A stretch of 39,205 bases of DNA from Streptomyces pyxinicus (GTDB lineage Bacteria; Actinomycetota; Actinomycetes; Streptomycetales; Streptomycetaceae): positions 1 through 39,205 of the forward strand of contig NZ_JANUGP010000048.1 in the NCBI RefSeq assembly GCF_024753135.1, written 5' to 3'. A program made the translations under genes and the position numbers. Shown here in pieces: positions 14,858-22,453 of this stretch (position 1 is its first letter; each line of letters starts with the position of its first letter). The notes under the pieces are model-generated. The model was not told the origin of the DNA. It was given only the letters and a program-made list of their open reading frames with translations, and made no database searches.

Positions 14858-15574
14858 TCACCCGGCTCCCGTGAGCAGGGCGGGCAGGGCGGCGACGGAG
14901 TCCAGGACGTGGGTGGCGCCGGCCGCGCGGAACTCCTCGTCGCCGTGGGCCCCGGTGCGCACGCCGGCGACCAGTCCGGCGCCGGCGCGGACCCCGCTGA
15001 GCACGTCGTAGGAGGTGTCGCCGACGACGGCCACCTGCCGGACGTCCTCGGCGGCCTTGGTGCGCAGGAACGCCTCCAGCACCAAATCCGGGTACGGCCG
15101 CCCGCGCCCGGCGGCGTCGGCCGGGCACAGGGTGAGCGGCACCAGGTCCGTCCAGCCCAGCGCGGCCAGGACGGCGTCCTGGGTGACCCGGGCGAAGCCG
15201 GTGGTCAGGGCGACGGTACGGCCGCCGCCGGCCAGTTCCTCGATCGCCTCGCGGGCGCCGGGGACGGGCGCGACGAGACCGGCGTCGACCAGTTCGCCGT
15301 ACGCCTTCTCGAAGGCGGCGTTGGCGCGCCGGGCGCGGTCCTCGGTGCCGAACAGGTGCCGGAAGACGGAGATCTTGGACTCGCCCATGGTGGCGCGGAC
15401 GTACGCGAGGTGCTCGGCGTGCTCGGCCGAGCCCTCCTCGACGCCCAGTTCGGCAGCGGCGGCGGCGAAGGCGCGCTCGACCAGGCCGCCGTCGGCGACG
15501 GTGGTGCCGGCCATGTCGAGGACGACGAGCCGGATGCCGGTGGTGTCGGCGGTGTCGGTGCGGGTGTCGGTCAT
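14858..15574 (-). CDS. Phosphonatase-like HAD hydrolase (PhnX-like)
   Basis: A 238-residue HAD hydrolase of the phosphonatase-like group (TIGR03351 type). Motif I is LVVLDMAGTTV with nucleophile Asp20. MGESKISVFRHL at 63-74 aligns with the PhnX cap segment MGLLKIDHVRAL, so Lys67 sits where PhnX has its Schiff-base Lys. ALTTGF, GRPYPDLVLEAF and VVGDTSYDVLSG complete the PhnX-like set. PhnX cleaves the C-P bond of phosphonoacetaldehyde. The stop of the upstream FAD oxidase is only 7 bp from this ATG, so the two form an operon. The pair matches the recurrent oxidase plus phosphonatase-like gene association. Exact substrate is inferred to be a phosphonoaldehyde. Confidence 0.88.
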   Translation of the reverse strand: MTDTRTDTADTTGIRLVVLDMAGTTVADGGLVERAFAAAAAELGVEEGSAEHAEHLAYVRATMGESKISVFRHLFGTEDRARRANAAFEKAYGELVDAGLVAPVPGAREAIEELAGGGRTVALTTGFARVTQDAVLAALGWTDLVPLTLCPADAAGRGRPYPDLVLEAFLRTKAAEDVRQVAVVGDTSYDVLSGVRAGAGLVAGVRTGAHGDEEFRAAGATHVLDSVAALPALLTGAG

Positions 15575-15581
15575 GGGGTGT

Positions 15582-16706
15582 TCACCAGCCCAGTTCGTTC
15601 GCGGTGGTCTCGGCTATCGCGGGGGAGCAGGTCATACCGCGCCCGCCGGGCCCGGTGACCAGCCACACCCCGTCGCTCACCTGGCGGCGGTACACCACCC
15701 GGCCGGGGTCGGTGCACTGCGCGTACACCCCGGCCCAGCGGCGCCGGACGCGGGGCAGCGGCCGGCCGAGCAGGGACTCGACGACGCCGGTGAGGTGCTC
15801 GTAGGGCGCCTCGACGGTGTCGAAGGCGAAGGGGTGCTCGTACTCGTGGGTGTCGCCGATGGTCAGTCCGCCGTCGGCGCGCTGGACCATGAGGAGTTGC
15901 ATCCGGTGCGTGGCGGCGGTGTCGGGCTGCGGCTGCCGGGCGTTCAGCGCGTCCAGGGCCGGGGAGGCGTAGGCGGGGTAGTAGCGGAAGCTGTCGGCGT
16001 CCGCGACCGAGGTGGTCAGGGGCTCGCCGAGCGGCTCGGTCTGCATCATCTGGAGGCGGACGCGGCGCACCGGCAGGCCGGGTCCGGCCAGTTCGCGGAC
16101 CAGTCCGCCGAGCCAGGCACCGGTGGCCAGGACCACGGCGTCGGCCTGGTGCACGTCGCCGTGGTCGTCGCGGACGGTGCCGGCGCCCACCACCTCACGG
16201 ACCTCGCGGCCGGGCAGGAAGGTGTAGTTCGGGTGCTTCAGCAGTTCGGCGCGCAGGGCGAGCTGGGCGGTGCGGGGCTCGACGGCCGCGTCCCGCTCGC
16301 AGTACAGCGCGGCGGTGAAGTCGCCGCGCAGCGCCGGGTTGAGGGCGCGGGCCTCGCCCGGGGTGAGCAGCTTGTAGCCCCGGGCGGCGGCGTCGGGCCG
16401 GGCCACGGCGGCCTCGGCGACGCCCAGTTCGAGGGGGCCGCGCACCGGGGTGAGGGAGCCGTTGGCCCGGAAGCCGAGTGCCGGGACCCGGGCGCCGACC
16501 TCCTGCCACAGCTCCCGCGCCCGCAGCGCGGTCTCCAGCTCCTCCCCACCGGCCCGGCCGCTGACCCAGATCTGCCCGAAGTTGCGCAGCGAGGCGCCGC
16601 GCGCCTCGGCCTCGCGCTCGATCTGGACGACCCGGTGGCCGCGTTCCACTGCTTGCCAGGCGTGCATGGTGCCCACCACGCCTGCTCCGACGACTGTCAC
16701 TTCCAC
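15582..16706 (-). CDS. FAD-dependent aminophosphonate oxidase (DadA-like, TIGR03364 type)
   Basis: A 374-residue D-amino-acid-oxidase/DadA-fold flavoprotein. It starts with the Rossmann motif VVGAGVVG, followed by ERGHRVVQIEREAEARGAS and the characteristic LRNFGQIWVSGR. TGPGGRGMTCSPAIAE near the C-terminus closes the FAD site. This clade is known for sitting beside phosphonatase-like hydrolases and is thought to deaminate 2-aminoethylphosphonate or a hydroxy or N-methyl derivative to the aldehyde. The start is GTG 16706 with GAGGAG about 10 nt upstream; GTG 16700 is an alternative. It is first in a two-gene operon with the phosphonatase-like gene and lies 132 bp after the GntR gene. Confidence 0.87.
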   Translation of the reverse strand: MEVTVVGAGVVGTMHAWQAVERGHRVVQIEREAEARGASLRNFGQIWVSGRAGGEELETALRARELWQEVGARVPALGFRANGSLTPVRGPLELGVAEAAVARPDAAARGYKLLTPGEARALNPALRGDFTAALYCERDAAVEPRTAQLALRAELLKHPNYTFLPGREVREVVGAGTVRDDHGDVHQADAVVLATGAWLGGLVRELAGPGLPVRRVRLQMMQTEPLGEPLTTSVADADSFRYYPAYASPALDALNARQPQPDTAATHRMQLLMVQRADGGLTIGDTHEYEHPFAFDTVEAPYEHLTGVVESLLGRPLPRVRRRWAGVYAQCTDPGRVVYRRQVSDGVWLVTGPGGRGMTCSPAIAETTANELGW

Positions 16707-16782
16707 GTCGGCAACGCTCCTCGCGCATCGGTGACCGGAGACATCCGGCTGACAACGAGAGCGTGAACGACCCATCACATTT

Positions 16783-16793
16783 GGGCTAGACCC
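16783..16793. promoter_or_regulatory. GntR/HutC-type operator candidate upstream of FAD oxidase
   Basis: GGGCTAGACCC (GGGTCTAGCCC on the coding strand) is an imperfect palindrome of the GGTCTAGACC type bound by HutC-family regulators. It sits in the 132-bp gap between the HutC-type GntR gene and the oxidase gene, next to an A/T-rich stretch that may hold the promoter. Confidence 0.45.
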
Positions 16794-16838
16794 GTTATCT
16801 TTTCGTTATGCTCGGTGACCGGTCCGAAGGGTTGCTTC

Positions 16839-17594
16839 TCAGCCGCGCAGGTGGGCCGTGAAGGAGAACCGGTCGCCTCGGTAGAGGGAGCGGACCCGCT
16901 CCAGCGGGCGGCCGTCGGTGTCCCGGGACACGCGGTGGATCAGCAGCATCGGCAAGGCCGGCGGGGTGCCGATCAGCAGGGCCTCGCGGGGCGTGGCGAG
17001 GACGGTCTCGATGCGCTCGTCGGCGTCGCCGAAGGCGATGCCCTGGTTCCGGAGATAGCCGTAGAAGGAGGAGTCGGGGTCGAAACCGGCGTCCAGGCGG
17101 GGCACCCGGGCGACGGCGACGTAGGTGCTCTCCAGGCCGACCCGCTCCTCGTCGGCGAGCAGCACCCGCTCCAGGTGCCAGACCGGCTCGCCCCGGCTCA
17201 GCCCGGTCTCCGCCGCGAGGGCCTCCGGGCACGGGAAGCGGTCCAGGCCGACGAGGGACCGGCCCGGGGTACGGCCCTGCTTGCGGACGCCCTCGGTGTA
17301 GCTGGCGAGGGACAGCGGCTGGGCCAGCTTGGGCCCGGCGACGACGGTCCCCCGGCCCCGGCGCCGCAGCCGGCCCTCCAGCACGAGTTCGCGCACCGCC
17401 TGGCGCACGGTCTCGCGGGCGACGTCGTACCGCTCGGAGAGGTCCCGCTCGGTGGGGATGACGCTCCCCTCCCCCAGTTCCTCCAGCAGGGCCGCGATCC
17501 GTGCCTTCACCGCGTAGTACTTGGGGATACGGCCGTGCTCGGGGATGCCGGAGCGCACGGGGGCACCGGGGGCCTGGTCGTTCGGGTAGTCCAC
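16839..17594 (-). CDS. GntR-family regulator, HutC subfamily (UTRA domain)
   Basis: A 251-residue regulator. The N-terminal winged helix (about 20-90) contains IPTERDLSERYDVARETVRQAVREL and RRRGRGTVVA. The C-terminal UTRA ligand domain (about 100-245) shows GEPVWHLERVLLADEERVGLESTYV and the late RVRSLYRGDRFSFTAHL. Members of this subfamily include PhnF, HutC and DasR. GTG 17594 is chosen from the usual family length; GACGAT lies 6 nt before it, a weak leaderless signal. It is immediately upstream of the oxidase-phosphonatase operon on the same strand and is its likely regulator, probably responding to an aminophosphonate or its product. Confidence 0.9.
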   Translation of the reverse strand: MDYPNDQAPGAPVRSGIPEHGRIPKYYAVKARIAALLEELGEGSVIPTERDLSERYDVARETVRQAVRELVLEGRLRRRGRGTVVAGPKLAQPLSLASYTEGVRKQGRTPGRSLVGLDRFPCPEALAAETGLSRGEPVWHLERVLLADEERVGLESTYVAVARVPRLDAGFDPDSSFYGYLRNQGIAFGDADERIETVLATPREALLIGTPPALPMLLIHRVSRDTDGRPLERVRSLYRGDRFSFTAHLRG

Positions 17595-17651
17595 GCGGGG
17601 ATCGTCGCAGACGGGCGGGGGTGACCGTGCCGGTGGGGGCGGGGGCGGTGG

Positions 17652-18560
17652 TCAGTGGCGGCGGCGGGCCAGCAGGTGGGCGGCGGCTCCTACGGCGAGC
17701 AGGGCGCCGGTCGCGGCGAGCAGGCCGTGGGCCAGGGCGGGGCCGGTGCGGGCCAGCTCGCGGGCGCGCCGGCCGGCCGCTTGCGCCTCCCCGGCGAGGA
17801 AGAGGGAGGAGTCGGGGGTGGCCGTGCCGGTGGGGGGCGGGGACGCGGGGGTGCCGGTCGTCGCGCTGGGGACGGGGGTGCCGTCCTGGACCGGGGTGCC
17901 GTAGGGGGCGGGGGTTGCGGTGGGGTCGGCCGTCGGCCCGGGTGTCCCGTCGGGGCCGGGGGTCTCCTCCCCCGGTCCGTCCTGGTCGATGCCGAAGCGG
18001 TAGGCGTTGGACTCCCCGACCCAGTCGCCGTCCTCGCCCCGGCGCTGGACGACGGCGGCGTTCACGGTGACCTGCTCGGACGCGGTGTCGGAGGTGAGGG
18101 CGAGCCTGAGCCGGACGCTGACGGTACGGCCGGGCGGCACGGTGAAGCCGTCGAAACCGGTGCCGTCGAGCACGCCGACCAGTTCCTGTTCGTCGGTGGC
18201 CTCGAAGGGCACCGCGCGGGTGCGGGGGCCGTCGTAGAACTCCAGCTGCGGCTGCTCGGGGCGCAGGACGCGCTCGGTGTCGGTGAGCACGACGACCGGG
18301 TGGATGCCGGCGCAGGTGGCGGTCGTGGTGTTGGTCAGGTCGAGGTACCAGGTGCCGAAGCCGCCGCCGGCCTCGTAACGGGCCGGGCCGCCCCGGATGC
18401 GGGTGGCCAGCGGGAAGCTCCGCGCGTCGGCGGCGACGCAGGAGGCGGTGGCCGCGGCGGCGGCTCCGGGGGCCAGGGCGAGCCCGAGGCCGGCGGTGAC
18501 GGCGGCGGTGGCGACGGCTGCGGCGAGGCGGGGGGACAGGGGCGGCGGGCACAGTCGCAT
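17652..18560 (-). CDS. LAXTG-anchored cell-wall surface protein
   Basis: A 302-residue exported protein. The signal peptide runs to about residue 36 (AVTAGLGLALAPGAAAAA). A beta-rich domain follows (about 38-190) that includes FGTWYLDLTNTTTATCAGIHPVVVL and PPGRTVSVRLRLALTS. Next comes a long Pro/Thr/Gly linker with repeated GTP units, then the sorting signal LARTG, a hydrophobic segment and ARRRH. LAXTG is the class E sortase motif used by Streptomyces. No enzymatic motif is seen; function unknown. The start is uncertain: ATG 18560 has GGAG only 2 nt away and TGTCAT 6 nt away, and GTG 18605 is in frame upstream. The sortase that would anchor it is not in this window. Confidence 0.8.
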   Translation of the reverse strand: MRLCPPPLSPRLAAAVATAAVTAGLGLALAPGAAAAATASCVAADARSFPLATRIRGGPARYEAGGGFGTWYLDLTNTTTATCAGIHPVVVLTDTERVLRPEQPQLEFYDGPRTRAVPFEATDEQELVGVLDGTGFDGFTVPPGRTVSVRLRLALTSDTASEQVTVNAAVVQRRGEDGDWVGESNAYRFGIDQDGPGEETPGPDGTPGPTADPTATPAPYGTPVQDGTPVPSATTGTPASPPPTGTATPDSSLFLAGEAQAAGRRARELARTGPALAHGLLAATGALLAVGAAAHLLARRRH

Positions 18561-18674
18561 GGCTCCATGACACGCCGGGCCGGGTGCGGGGACGGCCGCC
18601 GCCACTCCGGGGCGGGGGCAAGTCCGCCCGATTGTCCTACGGTCGTATCGTCGGCCCTCGCTGTCCGGTCATCG

Positions 18675-19862
18675 TCACACGTCCCCCCGCCCGAACAGCG
18701 GCGCCAGCAGCAGTTGTGCGGCGCCCTCTGCCACCACCCGCTCCCCGCGCGGCGCGACCCGTACCGAGCCGCCGGGCATCCCCTCCCGGCGGGCCCGCGC
18801 CGCCAGGACCTCGGCGACGCCCGCGACGTACGGCTCCGGGGACCCGGCGACGGTCCGCCCGCCCAGCAGGACGAGGTCGATGTCCAGCAGCCCCACCAGG
18901 TTCCCGGCCGCCACTCCCAGCACCCGGGCCGCCTCCGCCACCTCGCCCCGCGCCACCGCGTCCAGGCACAGCACCTCCACACACCCCCGGTTGCCGCACG
19001 GGCACGGCGGTCCGTCGAGCCGGATCACCTGGTGGCCGAACTCCCCGGCCCCGGTCCGCGCCCCCCGGTGCACCCGCCCGCCGATCACCAGACCCGCGCC
19101 GAGACCGGTGCCGAGGTGGAGGTAGGCGAAGGAGCCGCTCCCCGGGAAAGCGCCGTCCCCCGCGCCCTGCCCGCTCTCCCGCTGCTCGCCCGGCCCCGGC
19201 TCGCCCCCGACCGCGAGACCCAGCGCGGCGGCGTTCGTGTCCTTGTCCACCACCACCGGCACGCCCAGCCGCTCGGCGAGCGCGTCCCGCAGCGGGAAGC
19301 CGTCCCACTGCGGGAACCCGGTGACCCGGTGCAGCACACCGCGCGCGTGGTCCAGCGGTCCCGGCAGCGCGACCCCCACCCCGAGCAGCGTGGGAGCGTC
19401 GGGCGGGGTGCCGCCCAGGGCGTCGGCCACCAGCCCGCGCACGGCGGCCCCGACCACCCCGAGCACCGCCTCGGCCCCGGCGCCCAGGTCCAGTTCCCCG
19501 CGCCGCTCGACCACCACGGCGCCGTCCAGGTCGACGAGGACCACCCGCAGTTCGTCGCGGTCCAGGTGCACGCCCACCGCGTGGCCCGCCTCCGGCACCA
19601 GCCGCAGTACGGTCCGGGGCTTGCCCCCGGTGGAGGCGCGCCGGCCGGCCTCCGCCGCGAGGCCCGCCTCCCGCAGGCGTGCGGTGATCTTGCTGACGGC
19701 CTGCGGGGTCAGCCCGGTGCGCTCGGCCAGTTCGAGCCGGCTGATGCCCGCGCCCCCGGCACCGCGCAGCAGCCCCAGCACCAGCGCGGTGTTGTGGCTG
19801 CGGACGGCGCCGAGGTTCGCACCCGTCGGCCCGCCGCCACTCGTCCTGTTCACGCCACCCAT
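18675..19862 (-). CDS. ROK-family transcriptional repressor
   Basis: A 395-residue NagC/XylR-type regulator. The N-terminal winged helix (about 18-80) contains GISRLELAERTGLTPQAVSKITARL. The C-terminal sugar-kinase-like fold has an acidic start (VGVHLDRDELRVVLVDLDG), GVGVALPGPLD, the HLGTGLGAGLVIGG phosphate loop and the zinc-binding motif CPCGNRGCVEVLC. ROK repressors respond to sugars or sugar phosphates. ATG 19862 follows GGGGG; the frame is open further upstream without support. The divergent Gfo/Idh gene starts 58 bp away, and a perfect 25-bp palindrome fills that gap, so this regulator very probably controls that operon and itself. Confidence 0.92.
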   Translation of the reverse strand: MGGVNRTSGGGPTGANLGAVRSHNTALVLGLLRGAGGAGISRLELAERTGLTPQAVSKITARLREAGLAAEAGRRASTGGKPRTVLRLVPEAGHAVGVHLDRDELRVVLVDLDGAVVVERRGELDLGAGAEAVLGVVGAAVRGLVADALGGTPPDAPTLLGVGVALPGPLDHARGVLHRVTGFPQWDGFPLRDALAERLGVPVVVDKDTNAAALGLAVGGEPGPGEQRESGQGAGDGAFPGSGSFAYLHLGTGLGAGLVIGGRVHRGARTGAGEFGHQVIRLDGPPCPCGNRGCVEVLCLDAVARGEVAEAARVLGVAAGNLVGLLDIDLVLLGGRTVAGSPEPYVAGVAEVLAARARREGMPGGSVRVAPRGERVVAEGAAQLLLAPLFGRGDV

Positions 19863-19889
19863 CACACCCCCATTCTGCCGGTCGCTTGC

Positions 19890-19914
19890 ACTTTGGCAAC
19901 AGCGTTGCCAAAGT
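19890..19914. promoter_or_regulatory. Perfect 25-bp inverted repeat, likely ROK operator
   Basis: The arms ACTTTGGCAAC (19890-19900) and GTTGCCAAAGT (19904-19914) are perfect complements around AGC. The site overlaps a promoter candidate for the Gfo/Idh gene: TTGCAC at 19886-19891, 17 bp, CAAAGT at 19909-19914, then 6 nt to ATG. Confidence 0.85.
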
Positions 19915-19920
19915 AGACGC

Positions 19921-21006
19921 ATGACAGGACGCATGACTGGTACCCCGCTCCGCGTCGGCCTCGTCGGCTACGGCCTCGCCGGCTCCGTCTTCCACGCCCC
20001 GCTGATCGCCGCCACCGAGGGCCTCGCCCTGGACACGGTGGTCACCTCCGACCCGGACCGGCGGCGGCAGGCCCGCGCCGCGTCCCCGGACGTGCGCCTC
20101 GCCGACGCTCCCGAGGAGCTGTTCGACCGCGCGGACGAGTTGGACCTCGTCGTCATCGCCTCCCCGAACAAGACCCATGTGCCGCTCGCCACGGCCGCCC
20201 TCAAGGCGGGCCTGCCGGTGGTCGTGGACAAGCCGGTGGCCGGCACCGCCGCCGAGGCCCGCGAGCTGGCCGCCCTCGCGGAGGAGCGCGGGCTGCTGCT
20301 GTCGGTCTTCCAGAACCGCCGCTGGGACAACGACTTCCTGACCCTGCGCGGGCTGCTCGCGGACGGCTCGCTGGGCGACGCCTGGCGCTTCGAGTCCCGC
20401 TTCGAGCGCTGGCGCCCCGAGCCGAAGGGCGGCTGGCGCGAGTCCGGCGACCCGGCGGAGATCGGCGGCCTGCTCTACGACCTCGGCAGCCATGTCGTCG
20501 ACCAGGCCATGGTGCTGTTCGGCCCGGTCACCGAGGTGTACGCGGAGACGGACGTCCGCCGGACCGGCGCCGAGGCCGACGACGACACCTTCCTCGCGCT
20601 CACCCACGCGAGCGGCGTCCGCTCCCACCTCCACGTCTCCGCGACCACCGCGCAGCTCGGCCCGCGCTTCCGGGTCCTGGGCTCGCGCGCCGGCTACGTG
20701 AAGTACGGCCTGGACCCGCAGGAGGCGGCTCTGCGCGAGGGCGGGCGCCCCGGCACCGCCCCCGAGTGGGGCGTGGAGGACGAGGCGCTGTGGGGGCGGA
20801 TCGGTTCCGGCGAGTCCCCGCTGTCCGGCGGCGGCACCCCGGTGCCGACCCTGCCCGGCGACTACCCGGCCTACTACGCGGCCGTCGCCGCCGCCCTGAC
20901 CGGTGCGGGGCCCAACCCGGTGACCGCGCTGGAGGCGGCCGCCGCGCTCGACGTACTGGAAGCGGCCCGCAGGTCCGCCCGCGAGAAGGTGACGGTGACC
21001 CTCTGA
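19921..21006 (+). CDS. Gfo/Idh/MocA-family oxidoreductase
   Basis: A 361-residue NAD(P)-dependent oxidoreductase of the glucose-fructose oxidoreductase/inositol dehydrogenase family. The Rossmann motif VGLVGYGLAGSVFHAPL is near the N-terminus. DKPVAG (usually EKP) carries the conserved Lys, and GGLLYDLGSHVVDQAMVLFG is the family's GGxxxDxGxHxxD active-site helix. The substrate is probably a sugar, inositol or sugar acid. The start is ATG 19921, possibly leaderless, or ATG 19933. The last base of its TGA is the first base of the UPF0303 ATG, so the two are translationally coupled. The operator in front points to control by the divergent ROK repressor. Confidence 0.9.
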   Translation: MTGRMTGTPLRVGLVGYGLAGSVFHAPLIAATEGLALDTVVTSDPDRRRQARAASPDVRLADAPEELFDRADELDLVVIASPNKTHVPLATAALKAGLPVVVDKPVAGTAAEARELAALAEERGLLLSVFQNRRWDNDFLTLRGLLADGSLGDAWRFESRFERWRPEPKGGWRESGDPAEIGGLLYDLGSHVVDQAMVLFGPVTEVYAETDVRRTGAEADDDTFLALTHASGVRSHLHVSATTAQLGPRFRVLGSRAGYVKYGLDPQEAALREGGRPGTAPEWGVEDEALWGRIGSGESPLSGGGTPVPTLPGDYPAYYAAVAAALTGAGPNPVTALEAAAALDVLEAARRSAREKVTVTL

Positions 21007-21488
21007 TGTCCACGACCACTCCCGAATCCGTCCCGTCCGTCGAGGAGCTGGAGGCGCAGGAACGGCGGCTGGTGTTCCGCCGGTTCACCCACGACGACGC
21101 CTGGGCGCTCGGCTCGCTGCTGGTGGAGCTGGCCCGGGAGCGGCGGGCGCCGGTCGCGATCGACATCCACCGGGCCGGCCAGCAGCTCTTCCACGCGGCC
21201 CTGCCGGGCTCCACCCCGGACAACGACGCCTGGATCGCCCGCAAGCGCCGGGTGGTGGAGCGCTACGGCGCCGCCTCCTACCTGGTCGGCGCCCGCTTCC
21301 GGGCCAAGGGCAGCACCTTCGAGGACTCCTCCCGCCTGGACCCGGACGTCTACGCGGCGCACGGCGGCTCGTTCCCGGTGCGCGTCGAGGACGTCGGCGT
21401 GGTCGGCGCGGTCACCGTGTCCGGGCTGCCCCAGCTCCAGGACCACCGGCTGGTGGTCGAGGCCCTGGAGCGGTTCCTGAAGGGGTGA
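21006..21488 (+). CDS. UPF0303 / heme-degrading-domain (PF03928-like) protein
   Basis: A 160-residue small soluble protein of the UPF0303 family (GlcG/HbpS fold). Its signatures include PVAIDIHRAGQQLFHAALPGSTPDNDAWIARKRRVVERYG and, near the C-terminus, the GSFPVRVEDVGVVGAVTVSGLPQLQDH segment. Relatives in this fold bind heme or cobalamin, or are found with glycolate and polyol catabolic genes. The real biochemical role of UPF0303 is not established. Its ATG overlaps the upstream Gfo/Idh stop (TGATG), so it is co-translated with that enzyme and probably serves the same ROK-controlled pathway. Confidence 0.85.
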   Translation: MSTTTPESVPSVEELEAQERRLVFRRFTHDDAWALGSLLVELARERRAPVAIDIHRAGQQLFHAALPGSTPDNDAWIARKRRVVERYGAASYLVGARFRAKGSTFEDSSRLDPDVYAAHGGSFPVRVEDVGVVGAVTVSGLPQLQDHRLVVEALERFLKG

Positions 21489-21574
21489 CGCGGCCGGGGA
21501 TGACGTGACGGGTCCCGCCGGTTGGGAAGGGCTGAAGGCACGATGATCACGGCCCCGCCCGGAGGGATCGGCGC

Positions 21575-22438
21575 ATGAGCACCTTGAAGGACAGGATCGG
21601 CCGCTACGGCGTCTGGAACGCCGGGCTGCGCTCGGAGGACCCCGCCCGGCGCGGCGAGATCGGCGAGGCGGCCGCCGAGCTGGAGGAACTCGGCTTCGGT
21701 GCCGCGTGGCTGGGCGGCAGCAGCGCCGCCCGGCACGCGGTCCCGCTGCTGGACGCCACGCGCACTCTGATGGTGGGCACCAGCATCCAGAGCATCTGGC
21801 AGTACGAGGCCGAGGACAGCGCGGCGGCGTTCGCCGAGGTGGACGCCGCCCACCCGGGCCGCTTCCTGCTCGGTCTCGGTGTCAGCCACGCCAAGCTGGC
21901 CGACCAGTACCGGCGCCCGTACTCGGCGCTGGTCGCCTACCTGGACGCCCTGGACGCGGCGGGCCTGCCGGCCGACCGGCGGGTGCTGGCCGCGCTGGGC
22001 CCGAGGACGCTGCGGCTGGCCCGGGACCGGGCGGCGGGCGCGGTGCCGTACCTGGTCACGCCGGAGCACACCGCCGAGGCCCGCGAGACCCTGGGCGAAG
22101 GCCCGCTGCTGGCCCCGGAGTTCAAGGTGGTCCTGGAACCCGACCCGGCCCGCGCCCGCGACATCGCCCGCGCCTACCTGGCCCGCTACCTCGAACTGCC
22201 CAACTACACCAACAACTTCCTCCGCCTGGGCTTCACCGAGTCCGACGTCGCGGACGGCGGCAGCGACCGCCTGGTGGAGGCGGTCTTCGCCTGGGGCCCG
22301 GACACCGCGATCCGCGCCCGCGTCGACGCCTTCCTGACGGCGGGCGCCGACCACGTGGCCGTCCAGGTGGTCACGGAGGACCAGGGAGACACCCTGCCCC
22401 GCGCGGAGTGGCGCAGGCTGGGCGCGCTGCTGGGGTAG
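21575..22438 (+). CDS. F420-type LLM-class oxidoreductase
   Basis: A 287-residue luciferase-like oxidoreductase of the short F420-type group (TIGR03620-like). It shows RYGVWNAGLRSEDP, ELEELGFGAAWLGGS, VGTSIQSIWQYEAEDSA, the HPGRFLLGLGVSHAKLADQY motif and a C-terminal GADHVAVQVVTED strand. Coenzyme F420 use is a family inference. ATG 21575 is preceded by GGAGGG at about 8 nt. It lies 86 bp after the UPF0303 gene on the same strand and may be transcribed with it, but the gap and its strong ribosome site allow separate expression. Substrate unknown. Confidence 0.88.
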   Translation: MSTLKDRIGRYGVWNAGLRSEDPARRGEIGEAAAELEELGFGAAWLGGSSAARHAVPLLDATRTLMVGTSIQSIWQYEAEDSAAAFAEVDAAHPGRFLLGLGVSHAKLADQYRRPYSALVAYLDALDAAGLPADRRVLAALGPRTLRLARDRAAGAVPYLVTPEHTAEARETLGEGPLLAPEFKVVLEPDPARARDIARAYLARYLELPNYTNNFLRLGFTESDVADGGSDRLVEAVFAWGPDTAIRARVDAFLTAGADHVAVQVVTEDQGDTLPRAEWRRLGALLG

Positions 22439-22453
22439 CGGGGCCGGTTTCCG

